From positions 10,516,869 through 10,580,868 of the forward strand of contig CM034310.1 of the NCBI GenBank assembly GCA_019925795.1: 64,000 bases of DNA, in the 5' to 3' direction. This DNA is from Dendrobium chrysotoxum. Its lineage: Eukaryota > Streptophyta > Magnoliopsida > Asparagales > Orchidaceae. Positions 22,373 through 32,606 of the stretch are shown one piece after another. The notes beneath the pieces are model-generated. The model ran no database searches. It saw only the letters and a program-made list of their open reading frames with translations, and was not told the DNA's origin. Numbering within the stretch: position 1 is the first letter of the stretch; every line of letters starts with the position of its first letter. The position numbers and the translations under genes are program-made.

Positions 22373-24124
22373 TAAAAGTTTGTTAGGGTTGTTAAGCCCT
22401 TATGAACTAGTCCCAAGGTTAACCAAAGGGGGGGGGGGGGGGGGGTGAATTGGTATTTTAAAAATTCTTGCACAAATAAAGAAATATTTTTATCTTTTTG
22501 AATATTTAAAACACGAATAATATAAGCAGAAGCAGATAACCGGAATCAAATTTTTAACCATAGATTAGATCACAAAAATATACAGAAATTAAAATGCAAA
22601 AAAAATAAATGATAAGAGCACACTAAATTTATAACGGTTTGATCAACTTGACATACGTCCACTCCCCGGAGCCTCCCCTCCAGGTATTATACTTAAACTA
22701 TAGTGACTCTCCTTTTACTCCCCTAGTAAGGCGGAGAAGCCCTTACAAATTCTTTCCACTGACACTGTTGAGGTAGAGAATCTTGACTCCTTTTATTTCC
22801 TCCTAAAGTAGGCAGAGAACCCCAACTCCTTTCACTTCTTCCTGAAGCATGTAGAGAACCCAGAATCCTTTTACTTCCTCCTGAAGTTGGTAGAGAACCA
22901 GAACTCTTTCTGCTTTCTTCCGAAGCAGGCAGAGAACCTTGATCTAATGTTGATAATCATCTCCCTAGAGCCCCCATGAAACCAATGATGAAGAATGAAG
23001 ACGATGATCAAATCCTTGCTTGAGCAACCTTTATGAATCCCCTCATAAACTCTCTCGCACAAGATCCTCTCTCTCTCCCAAACTCTCATTCTCCTCTAAG
23101 CTCTCTTAGAGTGAAAAATAATAAAATATTTTTTTCTAAAGGTAAAAATAAGTTGCTTAAATAACAGGAATAAAAAAACCCAAGTTTTCTAATTTAGCAC
23201 AACTGATCGTCCAAGACGATCGCCTAATCGTCCTATATAATTAATATAAAATTGATTAGATCATCCAGAACATAGTTCAGGTCATCTAGAAGAGAAAGAT
23301 GGGATGATTATAAATATAACTGATCATCGAGGATGATGTTGCGATCATCCTGTATGATTAATTCAAAATAAGACATTATCGTCCAGTAGATTATTTGGGG
23401 CGTCCAGCAGATGAACCTGGACGATTCTAAATATAATTAATTGTCTAGAATAATATTGATATCACCCTGTATGATTAGTTCAAAAAGAAATATATTGTCC
23501 AACAGATAGTTCGGGATGTCTAGCAAATTTAGGAGAAGTATAAGATTTTTCTTACTGATCGTCTTAGATGATCCTGTGATTGTCCCATATTATATGATCG
23601 ATCAATGTAACCTTAATTACTCTCCTTAATCATCTGACTAATTTAGACATGATTAGTATGAATCATCCAGGATGATGTGGGATCATCCTGTACGATTAGA
23701 CACAAAATCAATTTCAAAAACATGCTTGAATATATTTGGCGGCTGAGTATTTTTGGTTTAAGAAAATCATCAAGGATTATTGGAGGATTATCCTTTACGA
23801 TATGGTTAAAAATAGAAAATAAACTCTAACTCACCAAATTTCTCCTCCTAAGTGTGTGTGTGTGTGTAAGGTTACTTAGCATCAGGATCCACTTTATTAT
23901 ATTTGACTCAAGAAAAGGTAAAAAACCATTAAAATTTAAGCTTACAAACTGACTCAATCCTAGTCTATCCAATCTTGAGCTAGCATGAATTGCACTTGAT
24001 CTTGTGGACATGAAATATTAGTAGGCAGGGCAACTACAAACAGATGTGCAATAGTAATATTTACAGAGAAATATAAATATTTGTTATCATCAAAATTATG
24101 ATCCTTGAATTCAAATTTATAACA
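22373..24124 (-). repeat. Copia B 5' LTR
   Basis: 1752 bp, from taaaagtttgttaggg to tttataaca. A G run lies at 22428-22445, leader repeats at 22790-22930 and dyad pairs at 23205-23800. Examples with a 21-bp step are ATCGTCCAAGACGAT then ATCGTCCTATATAAT, and ATCATCGAGGATGAT then ATCATCCTGTATGAT. A GT run lies near 23857. Confidence 0.88.
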
Positions 24125-24560
24125 ATACAGAATTTTTCTTGTAGGCGTTCTAGTGGTGGTTTGATATGCCTAGAGGATATTTGGGAGTTCTTCAAACCAT
24201 TACCCGCCAGCCTTCCCTAGGCGTGCCTTTAACCCTTCCAGAATTATCTGGTTTGTAACCTTTATTTTGCTTGTTTGCCTAAAGATAGGCTACAGCTGTG
24301 TACACTAGTTGAATATGAATATTCTTATAGAAAGATGTAAAAAAATTTTCTAGTAAATTGAGTCCCATTATTGAAAATGATCCATGTAGGAATGCCTAAA
24401 TGAAATACTATATTCTTCCATAAGAATTACTTGGCATTGACTTCAGTAATCTTCTCCAAAGGTTCAGTCACCACCCATTTGATGAAATAATCTATAGCCA
24501 AGATGATGAATTTTCACTATCTAATAGTTATAAGGAAGGCTCACATAATATCAATCCCCC
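24125..24560 (-). pseudogene. G1 integrase core, N-terminal part
   Basis: This is the catalytic core of gypsy integrase. The minus strand opens WGIDIM (first catalytic Asp), then ILAIDYFIKWV, LEKITEV and GIPTWIIFNNGTQF. The last block is normally SDNGTQF, so the second catalytic Asp is Asn here. The zinc-binding domain that should precede the core is absent, since RNase H sequence lies directly next to it. Copia B interrupts at 24124. Confidence 0.83.
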
Positions 24561-24930
24561 AATGGGAAAAAAGCCAAGGGATTTATAATACTGGGCCAGT
24601 TGTAGGTTATAGAAATAAAATTCTTCCTCTGCTTGGGAGATGACCAATTGTGAATTAATATGAATCACCAAATTTTGCACTTCAAAGTCTATGACTAACC
24701 TTAACCCGTCAATTAGGGCCTCGTACTCTTCTTTGTTGTTCATTATAGGAAATTTAAGTCAGAGCCCATACTCAAGGGTAACTTGTTGTAGAGAGATCAA
24801 CAAAATTTCTTTCCCCAACACCAAAACTTTCAGAAGCTCCATCAACATATAATGTTTAGCACGGGGGAGAAGGAGAAGCTCTTGGTGTCTCATTAGACAT
24901 AGGGATGGTGCATTCAATTATAAAATTTAA
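24561..24930 (-). pseudogene. G1 RNase H, C-terminus missing
   Basis: The frame runs from a YVDGAS-like start near 24850 to NNKEEYEALIDGLRL, NLVIHINSQLVISQAEEEF and LQLAQYYKSLG (24743-24560). This is the gypsy RNase H pattern 'N.AEYEAL..GL..A ... V.SDSQLVV.Q..G.Y.A'. The catalytic Asp in 'SDSQL' is Asn here. It joins the integrase core with no intervening domain. Confidence 0.8.
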
Positions 24931-25349
24931 AGTACCTGAGATTTGATGTTGGGCTTAAGCAAGTAGTGGATGTCAAACTCTTCTAGCTCTATAGACCACT
25001 TGATTAATCTACAGATGCTTTTGGCTTTTTTAGGATACTTCTCAATGGTAGGTTTATATGAACCCTAATTATATGGGCTTAAAAGTATTGGCATAATTTT
25101 TAGGTAGAGTAGAGTAAACTAATGCCAAAACTATTTTATTAGCTAGTGGATAACATCCCTTAATTTCAGATAAAATTTTATTGACATAATAGACAGGATG
25201 TTATACAGTATTTTTCTCTCATACTAAGAATAAACTGATAATATGGTCAAAAATAGGTAGATACAAATATAACTTTTCTCCTTGTATTGGTTTCGAAGGT
25301 AGTGGCAAAAAATTTAAATACTTTCATAGCTATTCAAAGGCTTCTTGAC

Positions 25350-26420
25350 ATTTATTAGTCCATTAGAATATTGAGCTACGAGAACCTCTAAGTATCTTGA
25401 AGAAGGGTAGATATTTATCCCCTAAGTGAGCTAAAAAATGAGACAATACTATAATCTTTCCATTCAGTCTCTAGACTTTCTTGATATTCCTCAATGGCAC
25501 CAAATCCCTTAGTGCCTTGATTTTCTCAAGATTGGCCTTAATCCCTTGGTGGGTTAATATGAAGCATAAGAACTTTCCTAAAGCATCTCTAAAAGTACAC
25601 TTGGCAGGGCTGACCCATATGTTGTAGTGTTGTAGCAAGTGGAAGCACTATTCCAAGTTAGATATATAGAGATTTTTCAAGACTTTTCAGCAATATATCA
25701 TTGATATATACTTCTATAGTGTGCCCAATAAGGTCTCTAAAAATCTTATTCTTGAGGCACTGATATGTGGCCCTAGCATTATTGAGCCCGAACGACATAA
25801 CTAGATATTAATATAATTATTTATCTATTCAAAAAGCCATTGCCTTCTCATCCACAGGATCCATCTTTATTTTATTATAACTAGTGTAGGCATCCATGAA
25901 GCTCAGTATTTGATGTCAGGAGGTGGTATCGAGCAACTAGTTAATACAAAGAAGTAAAAAAAATTATCTTTTGGGTAGGTTTTATTAAGGTTCATATAGT
26001 CCATGCATATTCTCTAAGTTCCAACTAAGTGGGATAGTGTACTTTCCATATAAATTCAGGCTCCAAAAGCTTATGAACTTCCTGCTCAATTATTTGCTGG
26101 CGATCTAGTATAAAATTTTATTTCTTATGGATTACTATCTTGCACATTAATTTTACTTTGAGGGAGTGCACGATCACTTCATGGTTGATTTTGGGTATAT
26201 GGTTGGACTCCATACAAAAATATCTTGATTCATACATAAAAAATCTAAATATTTCTTCTTATTTTTGTCTAAGAGAAGAGACCTAATCTGCATAGTCCTT
26301 GAAGGGTTTTCTTCTAATATAAATATAGAAGTGAGGTCTTCCATAGGACAAGCCCTTTTGGGGATATCATTTTGAAGATCAAAGTACTCAATGCTTAAAG
26401 TACTGAAGAGCATGGTTGTG
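25350..26420 (-). pseudogene. G1 reverse transcriptase
   Basis: This is gypsy RT, decayed. At 26413-26174 it begins with LQNDIPKRACP, LLLDKNKKKYLDFL and DIFVWSP, the usual lead-in to RT. Further left come FMDAYTSYNKIKMDPVDEKA, VMSFGLNNARATYQ and HTIEVYINDILLKS (near 25700). The catalytic YVDD is YIND, so it is dead. Several stops interrupt. The connection region toward RNase H (24930-25350) is recognisable only in scraps. Confidence 0.82.
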
Positions 26421-26439
26421 CCATCCTAAGATAGCAGGA

Positions 26440-26960
26440 TTGCGCCTCTTATTGGTCTCCTTACACCACAACGATCCCAGTAGGGGTGAAAAATTTTAGT
26501 TCAAAGCACAGAATAGAGGTGATAAATCTAAAGATCGATTAAAGGGGTCTTCCAAAGATAGAATTATAAACTTACTCTGATTTCACCAAAATAAATTTGA
26601 TTGTGTGAGTAGCTTATCGAGGAAATTCTCTGAGTATAATTGCGAGGCTAATTACTCCTACTCTTACGGGTTGATTATCAAACCCATATAGCGGTCCTAT
26701 GGCAGGTTAAAGTTTTTCTTTGGTGAGACCCATATTGAGAAAAGTATAGTAGAATAAGACATCCATGGAGCTCCCATTATCTATCAAAATTCTTTAAATA
26801 TTGTAGCATGGGTCACCTATTCCCTTATTTATCACAAGTGAATCTTGATGGGGGGTTTTACTCCCTCCAAATTAGAATCATCAAAAGTAATATAATGATT
26901 AATACGAGTCTTCTTTGGTGTCAGATTTTCATCTACTGCAAATACGATTTAATTAGGAAA
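26440..26960 (-). pseudogene. G1 protease region
   Basis: This is the retropepsin-like region between gag and RT. On the minus strand ILIDNGSSMDVLF (26800-26760) is the active-site block; D-N-G-S-S is common in Tat-like elements. Upstream, KKTRINHYITFDDSNLEGV is the typical lead-in. Downstream are IGPLYGFDNQPVRVGVISLA and FGRPL. Stops are few here but frames change at the edges. Confidence 0.75.
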
Positions 26961-26999
26961 TAAGAGACCCCCTATAATGGTTTCAATATGACAAATCAT

Positions 27000-28546
27000 T
27001 TGACGATTATTCAATGGTTGTCTTTGCTGTTATTAATTTTGCCCTATGGTGGGATGAGCCTCATCTCGACCAGGTGGATTTTGAATAAATTTTCAAAGGT
27101 AACCTTACCGTATAAATCTTTGAATTTCATTCTTGAGCTACTTATAGGCTTCGGTGGTGTGCCCAAGACTATAGTGAAAATGACAGTATTGATCCTGATT
27201 TTTTGTATTCAACTTCAAAGGATTAGGCCAGTTAATATTTTTTTCATCTTGAATGGCCATCAATATATTTTCTTGAGATATGTTGAGTGGTGTATACTCC
27301 TTTTATTGAGGCTTACAACATGACAATGGGGGTCGATGAGGTAGGTTTCTCCTCCCTTATTTCTTTTGCTACAAGAATAAGTTATTCATTATAATAACAT
27401 TCTTATATTTTTTAGAAGTTTACTCAAATTATTTTCTGTGAGCATTAATGACTTCATCTGTTGATATGTGCGCCTCCATATAATGAATTAGATCAAAATA
27501 TAAATGAACTGTATCTCCTATAAGCACCAAGTAAATAGGACTAGGATGGAGGCTTCCAAGAAAGAATCCTCTCAACAACTCAAGATCCACTCCTAAAATT
27601 TGCCGAGTCTTAGTAAAAAAATATTGAAAATACTCCTTAAGTGATTCTCCTTCATTTTGGTGAATCCTAAAGATGTGAGAAGAATCCTTCTATATTTTTT
27701 GATTGACAACGAATTGTTCAACGGACACTTGGCCAATTTAATGAATATGGAGATAATTCCAACTAGAAGTGAATAGAACCATGTTCAAACTTGTCCTTTG
27801 AGTGTAGCAAGAAAAACCTAACTAAGGAGTACATCCGAGGCTCATTGGATATGCATGCTAATTCTATAGTGATTGATATGCTTGTAAGGGTCATACCTCT
27901 GATCGTACGAATCTATGCTTGGTAATTTGAAGCTTGCAAGAATGGGATGTTGAAGAATGACTTCAATTATGGGTGATGACTCCTGAAAGTTCCACTGATG
28001 AAGAGATGGTATTCCACCTCTCATAGGGAACTCTTCTCAAACTAATTAACATAGTTCGTGATGTAAGGAATTATGCGGGAGTTAAACTACATGAGGTCGG
28101 GCCAAAACTTTGGTGATAGTTGGAGGAACACTGATTGACTGACCTATGCGAGATTGGTGGGTAGAGCTTACTGTGTGAGCAAGTTCGTTGTCTTTAAGTG
28201 ATGGGGGATGCATCCTTGATTGAGGAAGAGGGCTTACTGCATGAAATTGCTCATGTTAAATATCTAGAATCGGTGGAAAATTCTGAGGGAGATGAATCTT
28301 CTCATGTTGTACTAACACCGGTTGCCGAGTCTCTCACAGAAGTTGAAGGATCTCATTTTGAGATTCTTCTATTTTTCAGATACGATCTTCTAGGGAAGGT
28401 CCTAAAGTTTCTTCTCCAATAGGGTTTCACCCACTAGGATAAAAAGAGGCAGATGATTAACATCCCTGATTTATAAACTGATTCCTGGATTAATGTGTGT
28501 TAGAGTGCGAGGCTCCCAAGTTACGATTGCTACACTTGTTGGCCAT
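27000..28546 (-). pseudogene. G1 gag
   Basis: This is the gypsy capsid precursor. The start is the ATG at 28546-28544 (MANKCSNRNLGASHSN), parallel to MVNRRSNRLIGASRSH in G2. The Retrotrans_gag domain includes SSPIIEVILQHPILASFKLP and PSIDSYDQRYDPYKHINHYR (28024-27842), then EGESLKEYFQ and GVDPELLRGFFLG (27680-27560). The zinc finger near 27170 reads YCHFHYSLGHTTEAYK; the last Cys is Tyr. The same finger is CHFHRSRGHATEACW in G2. Several stops are present. Confidence 0.83.
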
Positions 28547-28571
28547 TGAAATAATGCTTAGGATAGTGGGA

Positions 28572-28598
28572 TTGGATTTCCCACAGACAGTGCCAAAC
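28572..28598 (-). other. G1 primer-binding site
   Basis: On the minus strand GTTTGGCACTGTCTGTGGGA follows the LTR end CAACA. In G2 it is GTTTGGCGCCGTCTGTGGGA. It is not the initiator tRNA-Met type; it is the form seen in many Tat/Ogre-like gypsy elements. Confidence 0.75.
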
Positions 28599-29558
28599 TG
28601 TTGTGAGTTAGAATATTCGCGATAGTAAAGTACAAAAAACTTCATGTCTTAGTGTTGCAAGAGTATCCACCACATAAATAGAGAAAATAAAAACACCAGA
28701 ATTTTTACATAGAAAACCCCGAAGGGAAAAACCATGGGTCCACAACTTGTTGATATGATTCTAGTAGTGTTTGAATAGATTACAAATGACCGGTTCATCC
28801 TTGAAATTGAGGACAATCAGATTATAAGAATCAACCGTCAAGTTGAAATCTAGTGACGAATAGAGATCAGATGAAAATCTGGTGATGTTCGGTGGTTGGA
28901 TGGAAATTCGACATCAGTTGGCAGCTGGTCGGTAGTCTAGCATCAATTGATCGCCCAGCACAAGACCGACAATAGATAGACAATGGTCGGTGGTCCGACG
29001 GTGGTCGAGCAGTCTGGTGGCAAGAGAGCTCTAATTTCTCTCTATTTCTTCTCTTCCTTGCTTGGATGCCTTTTCATGAGAAATGATGGGTTTATTTATA
29101 GTTTTCTAAGAGTGGCATGGCCAGTAAAAAGAAGAGAGATCAAGGGTTTGTTGGGAGTTGTTTGAATAAACGAGCGATATTGATCCCCTTGATTGTTGAC
29201 CATTTATTTGGCATTTGAATGTCTTAATGATATCATAATTCACAATCTTGGGCTCGTTGGATTTGTTTCATCGAGCCGCTCAATTCGACTATAAGTATGT
29301 CATGTTTGGAGATCATTTGGCCATCCAATTTGTGGTTTGAACTTTCCAAACATGCTTCGGGTCTTCGATTTGGACCCATTTGGGCTCGGATTGAGTCAAA
29401 TTTGGTATCGTTGGTTTCATCTTTTCGAGACGTTCAGTTCGACTATAAGTTTGCTAAGATCATAGCTCAGATGGTTCAAGATTTAATTTTGAAAGTTTCA
29501 AATTCAATTTTGCCTTGAGATTCATGCCCGATCAAAATAAATTTTTGATGATATATTA
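28599..29558 (-). repeat. G1 5' LTR
   Basis: 960 bp, from tgttgtgagttag to gatgatatatta. It is the partner of 508-1469; the pair differs at many sites, mostly transitions, so the insertion is old. It contains a CGG/TCGG-rich stretch (28880-29020) that corresponds to the 'gacgccgga' repeats of the G2 LTR. Confidence 0.87.
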
Positions 29559-30440
29559 AAGATAAATTATAATACTCAAAAGAAAACAATAATATCTTAT
29601 TAAACTTATTCCTCAAGGTACGTAAGAGGAGTAGAGGTTAAAAAAATATAAGATAAAAAGCCGTCACTTAATTAGCTAATTTTTCTCATGATATTATTAT
29701 CAAAAGAAGAAGAAACTATAAAGGATTGGGGCTACAAACAAGGTGACTGTTCAACCAAAAGGTGAAATAAAAATAAGATAATATTAACTCCTATTTCTTT
29801 GGAAAGAAAGATGGATATTTAAAAAAAATTTTCAGAAATATACTTATTCACTCCGCAAAAATAAATAAACTTCTTAACCTAATGTGTTCTGAAGTTAATG
29901 TAGTCTTAGCACCAAATCATGCTTTGTGGATAGATAGAAGTATAGCTACTCACATAAGTGTGACTATATAAGGCTGTCTAAGGAGTCGAGTGATAATCAA
30001 GGCTAAAAGATTCATATACTTAAATTAAGGGAATATGCTTCTAGAAATTATATCCAAATTTTTGTTGTATTTTTATTTATAGGAAACTTTTATGAACTGT
30101 TATTTAGACGGAATTTAATTTTTATTTCGTATTTGAAAAAATATGTGTACTTTTCTTCATTTGAAAATGAAAAATCCATCGGCTTTTAATATTGAAAAAT
30201 TATTAGCATTTATTCTCTAGTTGATAATCTCTATAAATTAATTATTTCTACCTTGCATATTAATGAAACCATATACGCAATTAATTTTGGCACAAAACAA
30301 AAATTAATAAATGACAATTCTCTTATGTTATGACATAAGCATTTATGATTTAAGTTAGATGAAATTATTAATTCTCTTACTATTTTAGATTTTAAATTTT
30401 TAAGCATTTATGCTATGTTTTAGGCTATGTGCTTTCAATT
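29559..30440 (+). pseudogene. Copia element F: gag end, protease, GAG_pre-int
   Basis: This is the continuation of the gag at 162-507 beyond the G1 insertion. Frame pieces read KINYNTQKK, then LGATNKVTVQPKGEI. The protease region is HALWIDRSIATHISVTI with GCLRSR (the DTGA-type active site is decayed to DRSI), then RFIYLN and LKMKNPSAFNIEKLLAF. The GAG_pre-int part is NLYKL, LHINETIYAINFGTKQKLIN and HKHL. Many stops. No integrase or RT of F is visible beyond about 30440. Confidence 0.7.
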
Positions 30441-32155
30441 TCCTTAAATACAAGCTATATAACCAAGAAATTACTTCATGAAATAAAACAATATTTGCAC
30501 ATTCCAAAATAGTCCACTTAATGCCATATTACAATCCTTCCATTAAAGAACATAAAATTAAAGTGCCCACCACATTTCCTTATTAATTCTCCAATTTTCT
30601 ATTTTTTCTAACACGCTAAATTGAACTTTCATAGATTCTTGTGAAGAATAAAATCACCAAATTTGTGCGTTGACCATTTTATTTTGATTAATCATGCACA
30701 AAAACATGCACATTATCAAGTTCAGGATGAACCATCTATTTGACCTCTTTTACCACAAAAGATCATTTCTATGAATTAAGGATCAATTTGAGATAATTTA
30801 CTCATCATTTTATTTTTCAGATAACAATTATAATTTTATTTGACTACTACTTTCTTGTTATTTTCTCCCTGTTTTTTAGAATTTTTTTAGTGGAAAGTTA
30901 TTTTTTTGCAATCAGAATGAACAAGCTTTATTTGGGATATCTTTTTTACTATTTTGTTTTTTATATAGCAACAATAATTTTTATTTGACCAGAAGTTGTT
31001 TTCTACAACATATTTAAAAATTTCTTTTCTTACACCAACTTTACAACCAGGGTTAAACGTACCAAGCGAAGCCTAAGTTACCGTGCCACAATAATTTCAC
31101 AACCGACTTTATAAAGTGCTGGAACCGATAGTTTCCAACTTTTAATTTTATTACTTTTGTTTAAAAAAAATTATTCCTGACAAATTATTTTCATCTGAAT
31201 GATGTAAATCATATAATATGATGCTTAACAACTTCCAATGACAAGAAAAAAGAGCTTATATATTTGGCTTCTCCTCTCATTTATTTGAAAACTTTTGTTA
31301 CCAAAAACAAGAAAATTATGAAAAATAATATTCAAATTACATTTCGTATGACATTTTTTTAAAGCCAAATAAGTACTTAGCCGCCATAATTAAATTAGGA
31401 AAATAATCACTGTATTTATAGAAAGATACAACAGAATAGTAATTAAAATAAAATTTTAATGTAATTGTAACTGTCTACGTACCATCAGCTGGACCTACAT
31501 TAACATATCTGAGAATTATTTAATCACAGTAATCTAGAACATGTTTAATATCTTTCACTATAATTATAGTTAATTAAGGTCCCCTTCCATGGAGAAAGTA
31601 CTTTTTAACCTCTGGTGATTAGGATGGGGATTGGGGAGCACTAATCTATTCAAGCCGGCCTATACAAAGTAATTTAGAAAATGATTAACAGCTTAATTTA
31701 AGTAGTTAGCATCAATAAGCAATTAATCAAACATTAATTAAGCTTTAAAAACTTTAGTCTACTGAGTAAGTAGCTCAGTTTACAAAGAAACTGATTAGCA
31801 AGTGGTGTCATAGATAATGATTTGTTTGAATGGTTCAAATTATCGTGTCAAGATATCATGACATAAAATACGTCATGATGATTTTAAAGTTAAGAGATAT
31901 ATGCTAGAAATAGTGTAATTCAGGATATCAAGTTAATCTCAACATAAATCAGAGGGCTTTTAGTGTCATCTGATGTATTTTTTTTTTGAGAATATCTTGA
32001 CATAAATTTTTTATGTTGAAATTAATAATTTGGTGATTATAAAAAAGATGTATATTTAATAATTTGATATTATGAGTAGCTACCATAGGATCGAGCTCAC
32101 CCAACTCATTATATGAGAATATCATACAAATTTTTTATAGCCCTCTCTTATAATG
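30441..32155. other. AT-rich intergenic DNA with a diverged duplicate
   Basis: No gene is visible. Positions about 31290-31760 share scattered blocks with 40840-41112 plus 42132-42410, for example 'ctacgtaccatcagctgga' and 'caaagtaatttagaaaatga', in the same order. This is an old local duplication; the second copy later received a solo gypsy LTR. Confidence 0.6.
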
Positions 32156-32310
32156 GAGAAGTTATTCTGTGCGGATACCGGATCGTCCGAAGACGTATGA
32201 GAGTGTTTCATATCATCCGGTACGCAGCACCTGTACACAGCAAAAAAGTGACGTGATGAGCTCTCATTTATCTCCGGGTGTCGTCCGATGTCCGCACAAA
32301 ATAATTAATC
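32156..32310. mobile_element. Mutator-like MITE
   Basis: A 155-bp non-coding element. The left end is GAGAAGTTATTCTGTGCGGA and the right end, in reverse, is GATTAATTATTTTGTGCGGA; similarity continues about 10 bp further. It is flanked by a perfect 9-bp duplication CTTATAATG (32147-32155 and 32311-32319), the hallmark of Mutator-like transposition. There is no ORF, so it would depend on a transposase elsewhere. Confidence 0.87.
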
Positions 32311-32373
32311 CTTATAATGAACACTTTTAAATTTTAATAATTTTTATAAGAATAAATAAAATAAATTATGATT

Positions 32374-32447
32374 ATTATTTGGTCATATGTGTGTGTAATA
32401 AGTCTCATTCGGAGGCGGCTATAATAGGCCAAACCATTATTTGGTCA
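32374..32447 (+). repeat. 12-bp direct repeat at the G2 5' breakpoint
   Basis: ATTATTTGGTCA occurs at 32374-32385 and again at 32436-32447, with 50 bp between. The second copy touches the truncated LTR of G2 (CACGTAAAA...). This resembles a repair scar with templated filler. Confidence 0.7.
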
Positions 32448-32555
32448 CGTAAAAATCCTGGTGTTCTTTCATTCTTCTGTTTGTGTGCTGGATATACGTA
32501 CAACGCTGAGACGGAAATTTAAACTCTATCGCCACGTATATTTAAGTCCGCAACA
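32446..32555 (+). repeat. G2 5' LTR remnant
   Basis: The last 110 bp of the LTR. It differs from the end of the 3' LTR at a single position (cgccacg here, cgccgcg at 38430). The upstream 900 bp are missing. Confidence 0.88.
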
Positions 32556-32576
32556 GTTTGGCGCCGTCTGTGGGAA
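32556..32576 (+). other. G2 primer-binding site
   Basis: GTTTGGCGCCGTCTGTGGGA directly follows the LTR end GCAACA, the same type as in G1. Confidence 0.75.
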
Positions 32577-32606
32577 ACTTATCCCACAACTTCAAGTATT
32601 GCTACG

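Larger units (their letters stand above)
16724..24124 (-). mobile_element. Copia element B (deleted derivative)
   Basis: This is a second minus-strand copia of the A family, flanked by perfect 5-bp duplications ATACA (16719-16723 and 24125-24129). Order right to left: 5' LTR 22373-24124, PBS, gag, PR, IN, partial RT. The 3' LTR is then joined directly to RT near 18225. The end of RT, all of RNase H, the PPT and the first bases of the 3' LTR are deleted. It cannot have transposed in this form, so the deletion came after insertion. Confidence 0.9.
508..29558 (-). mobile_element. Ty3/gypsy element G1 (Tat-like), hosts two nested copias
   Basis: This is a complete but decayed LTR retrotransposon on the minus strand. 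Its order, right to left, is 5' LTR 28599-29558, PBS, gag, protease, RT, RNase H and integrase, then an opposite-strand ORF, PPT and 3' LTR 508-1469. Copia A (4990-16682) and copia B (16724-24124) interrupt the integrase. Without them G1 is about 10 kb. The flanks are aaaat (503-507) and aagat (29559-29563), a 5-bp duplication with one change. The interrupted copia F gag continues in frame across the outer junctions. The gag with a CHFH-type zinc finger, the PBS type (TGGCRCYGTCTGTGGG) and the antisense ORF downstream of integrase all suggest the Tat lineage. No coding region is intact. Confidence 0.85.
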
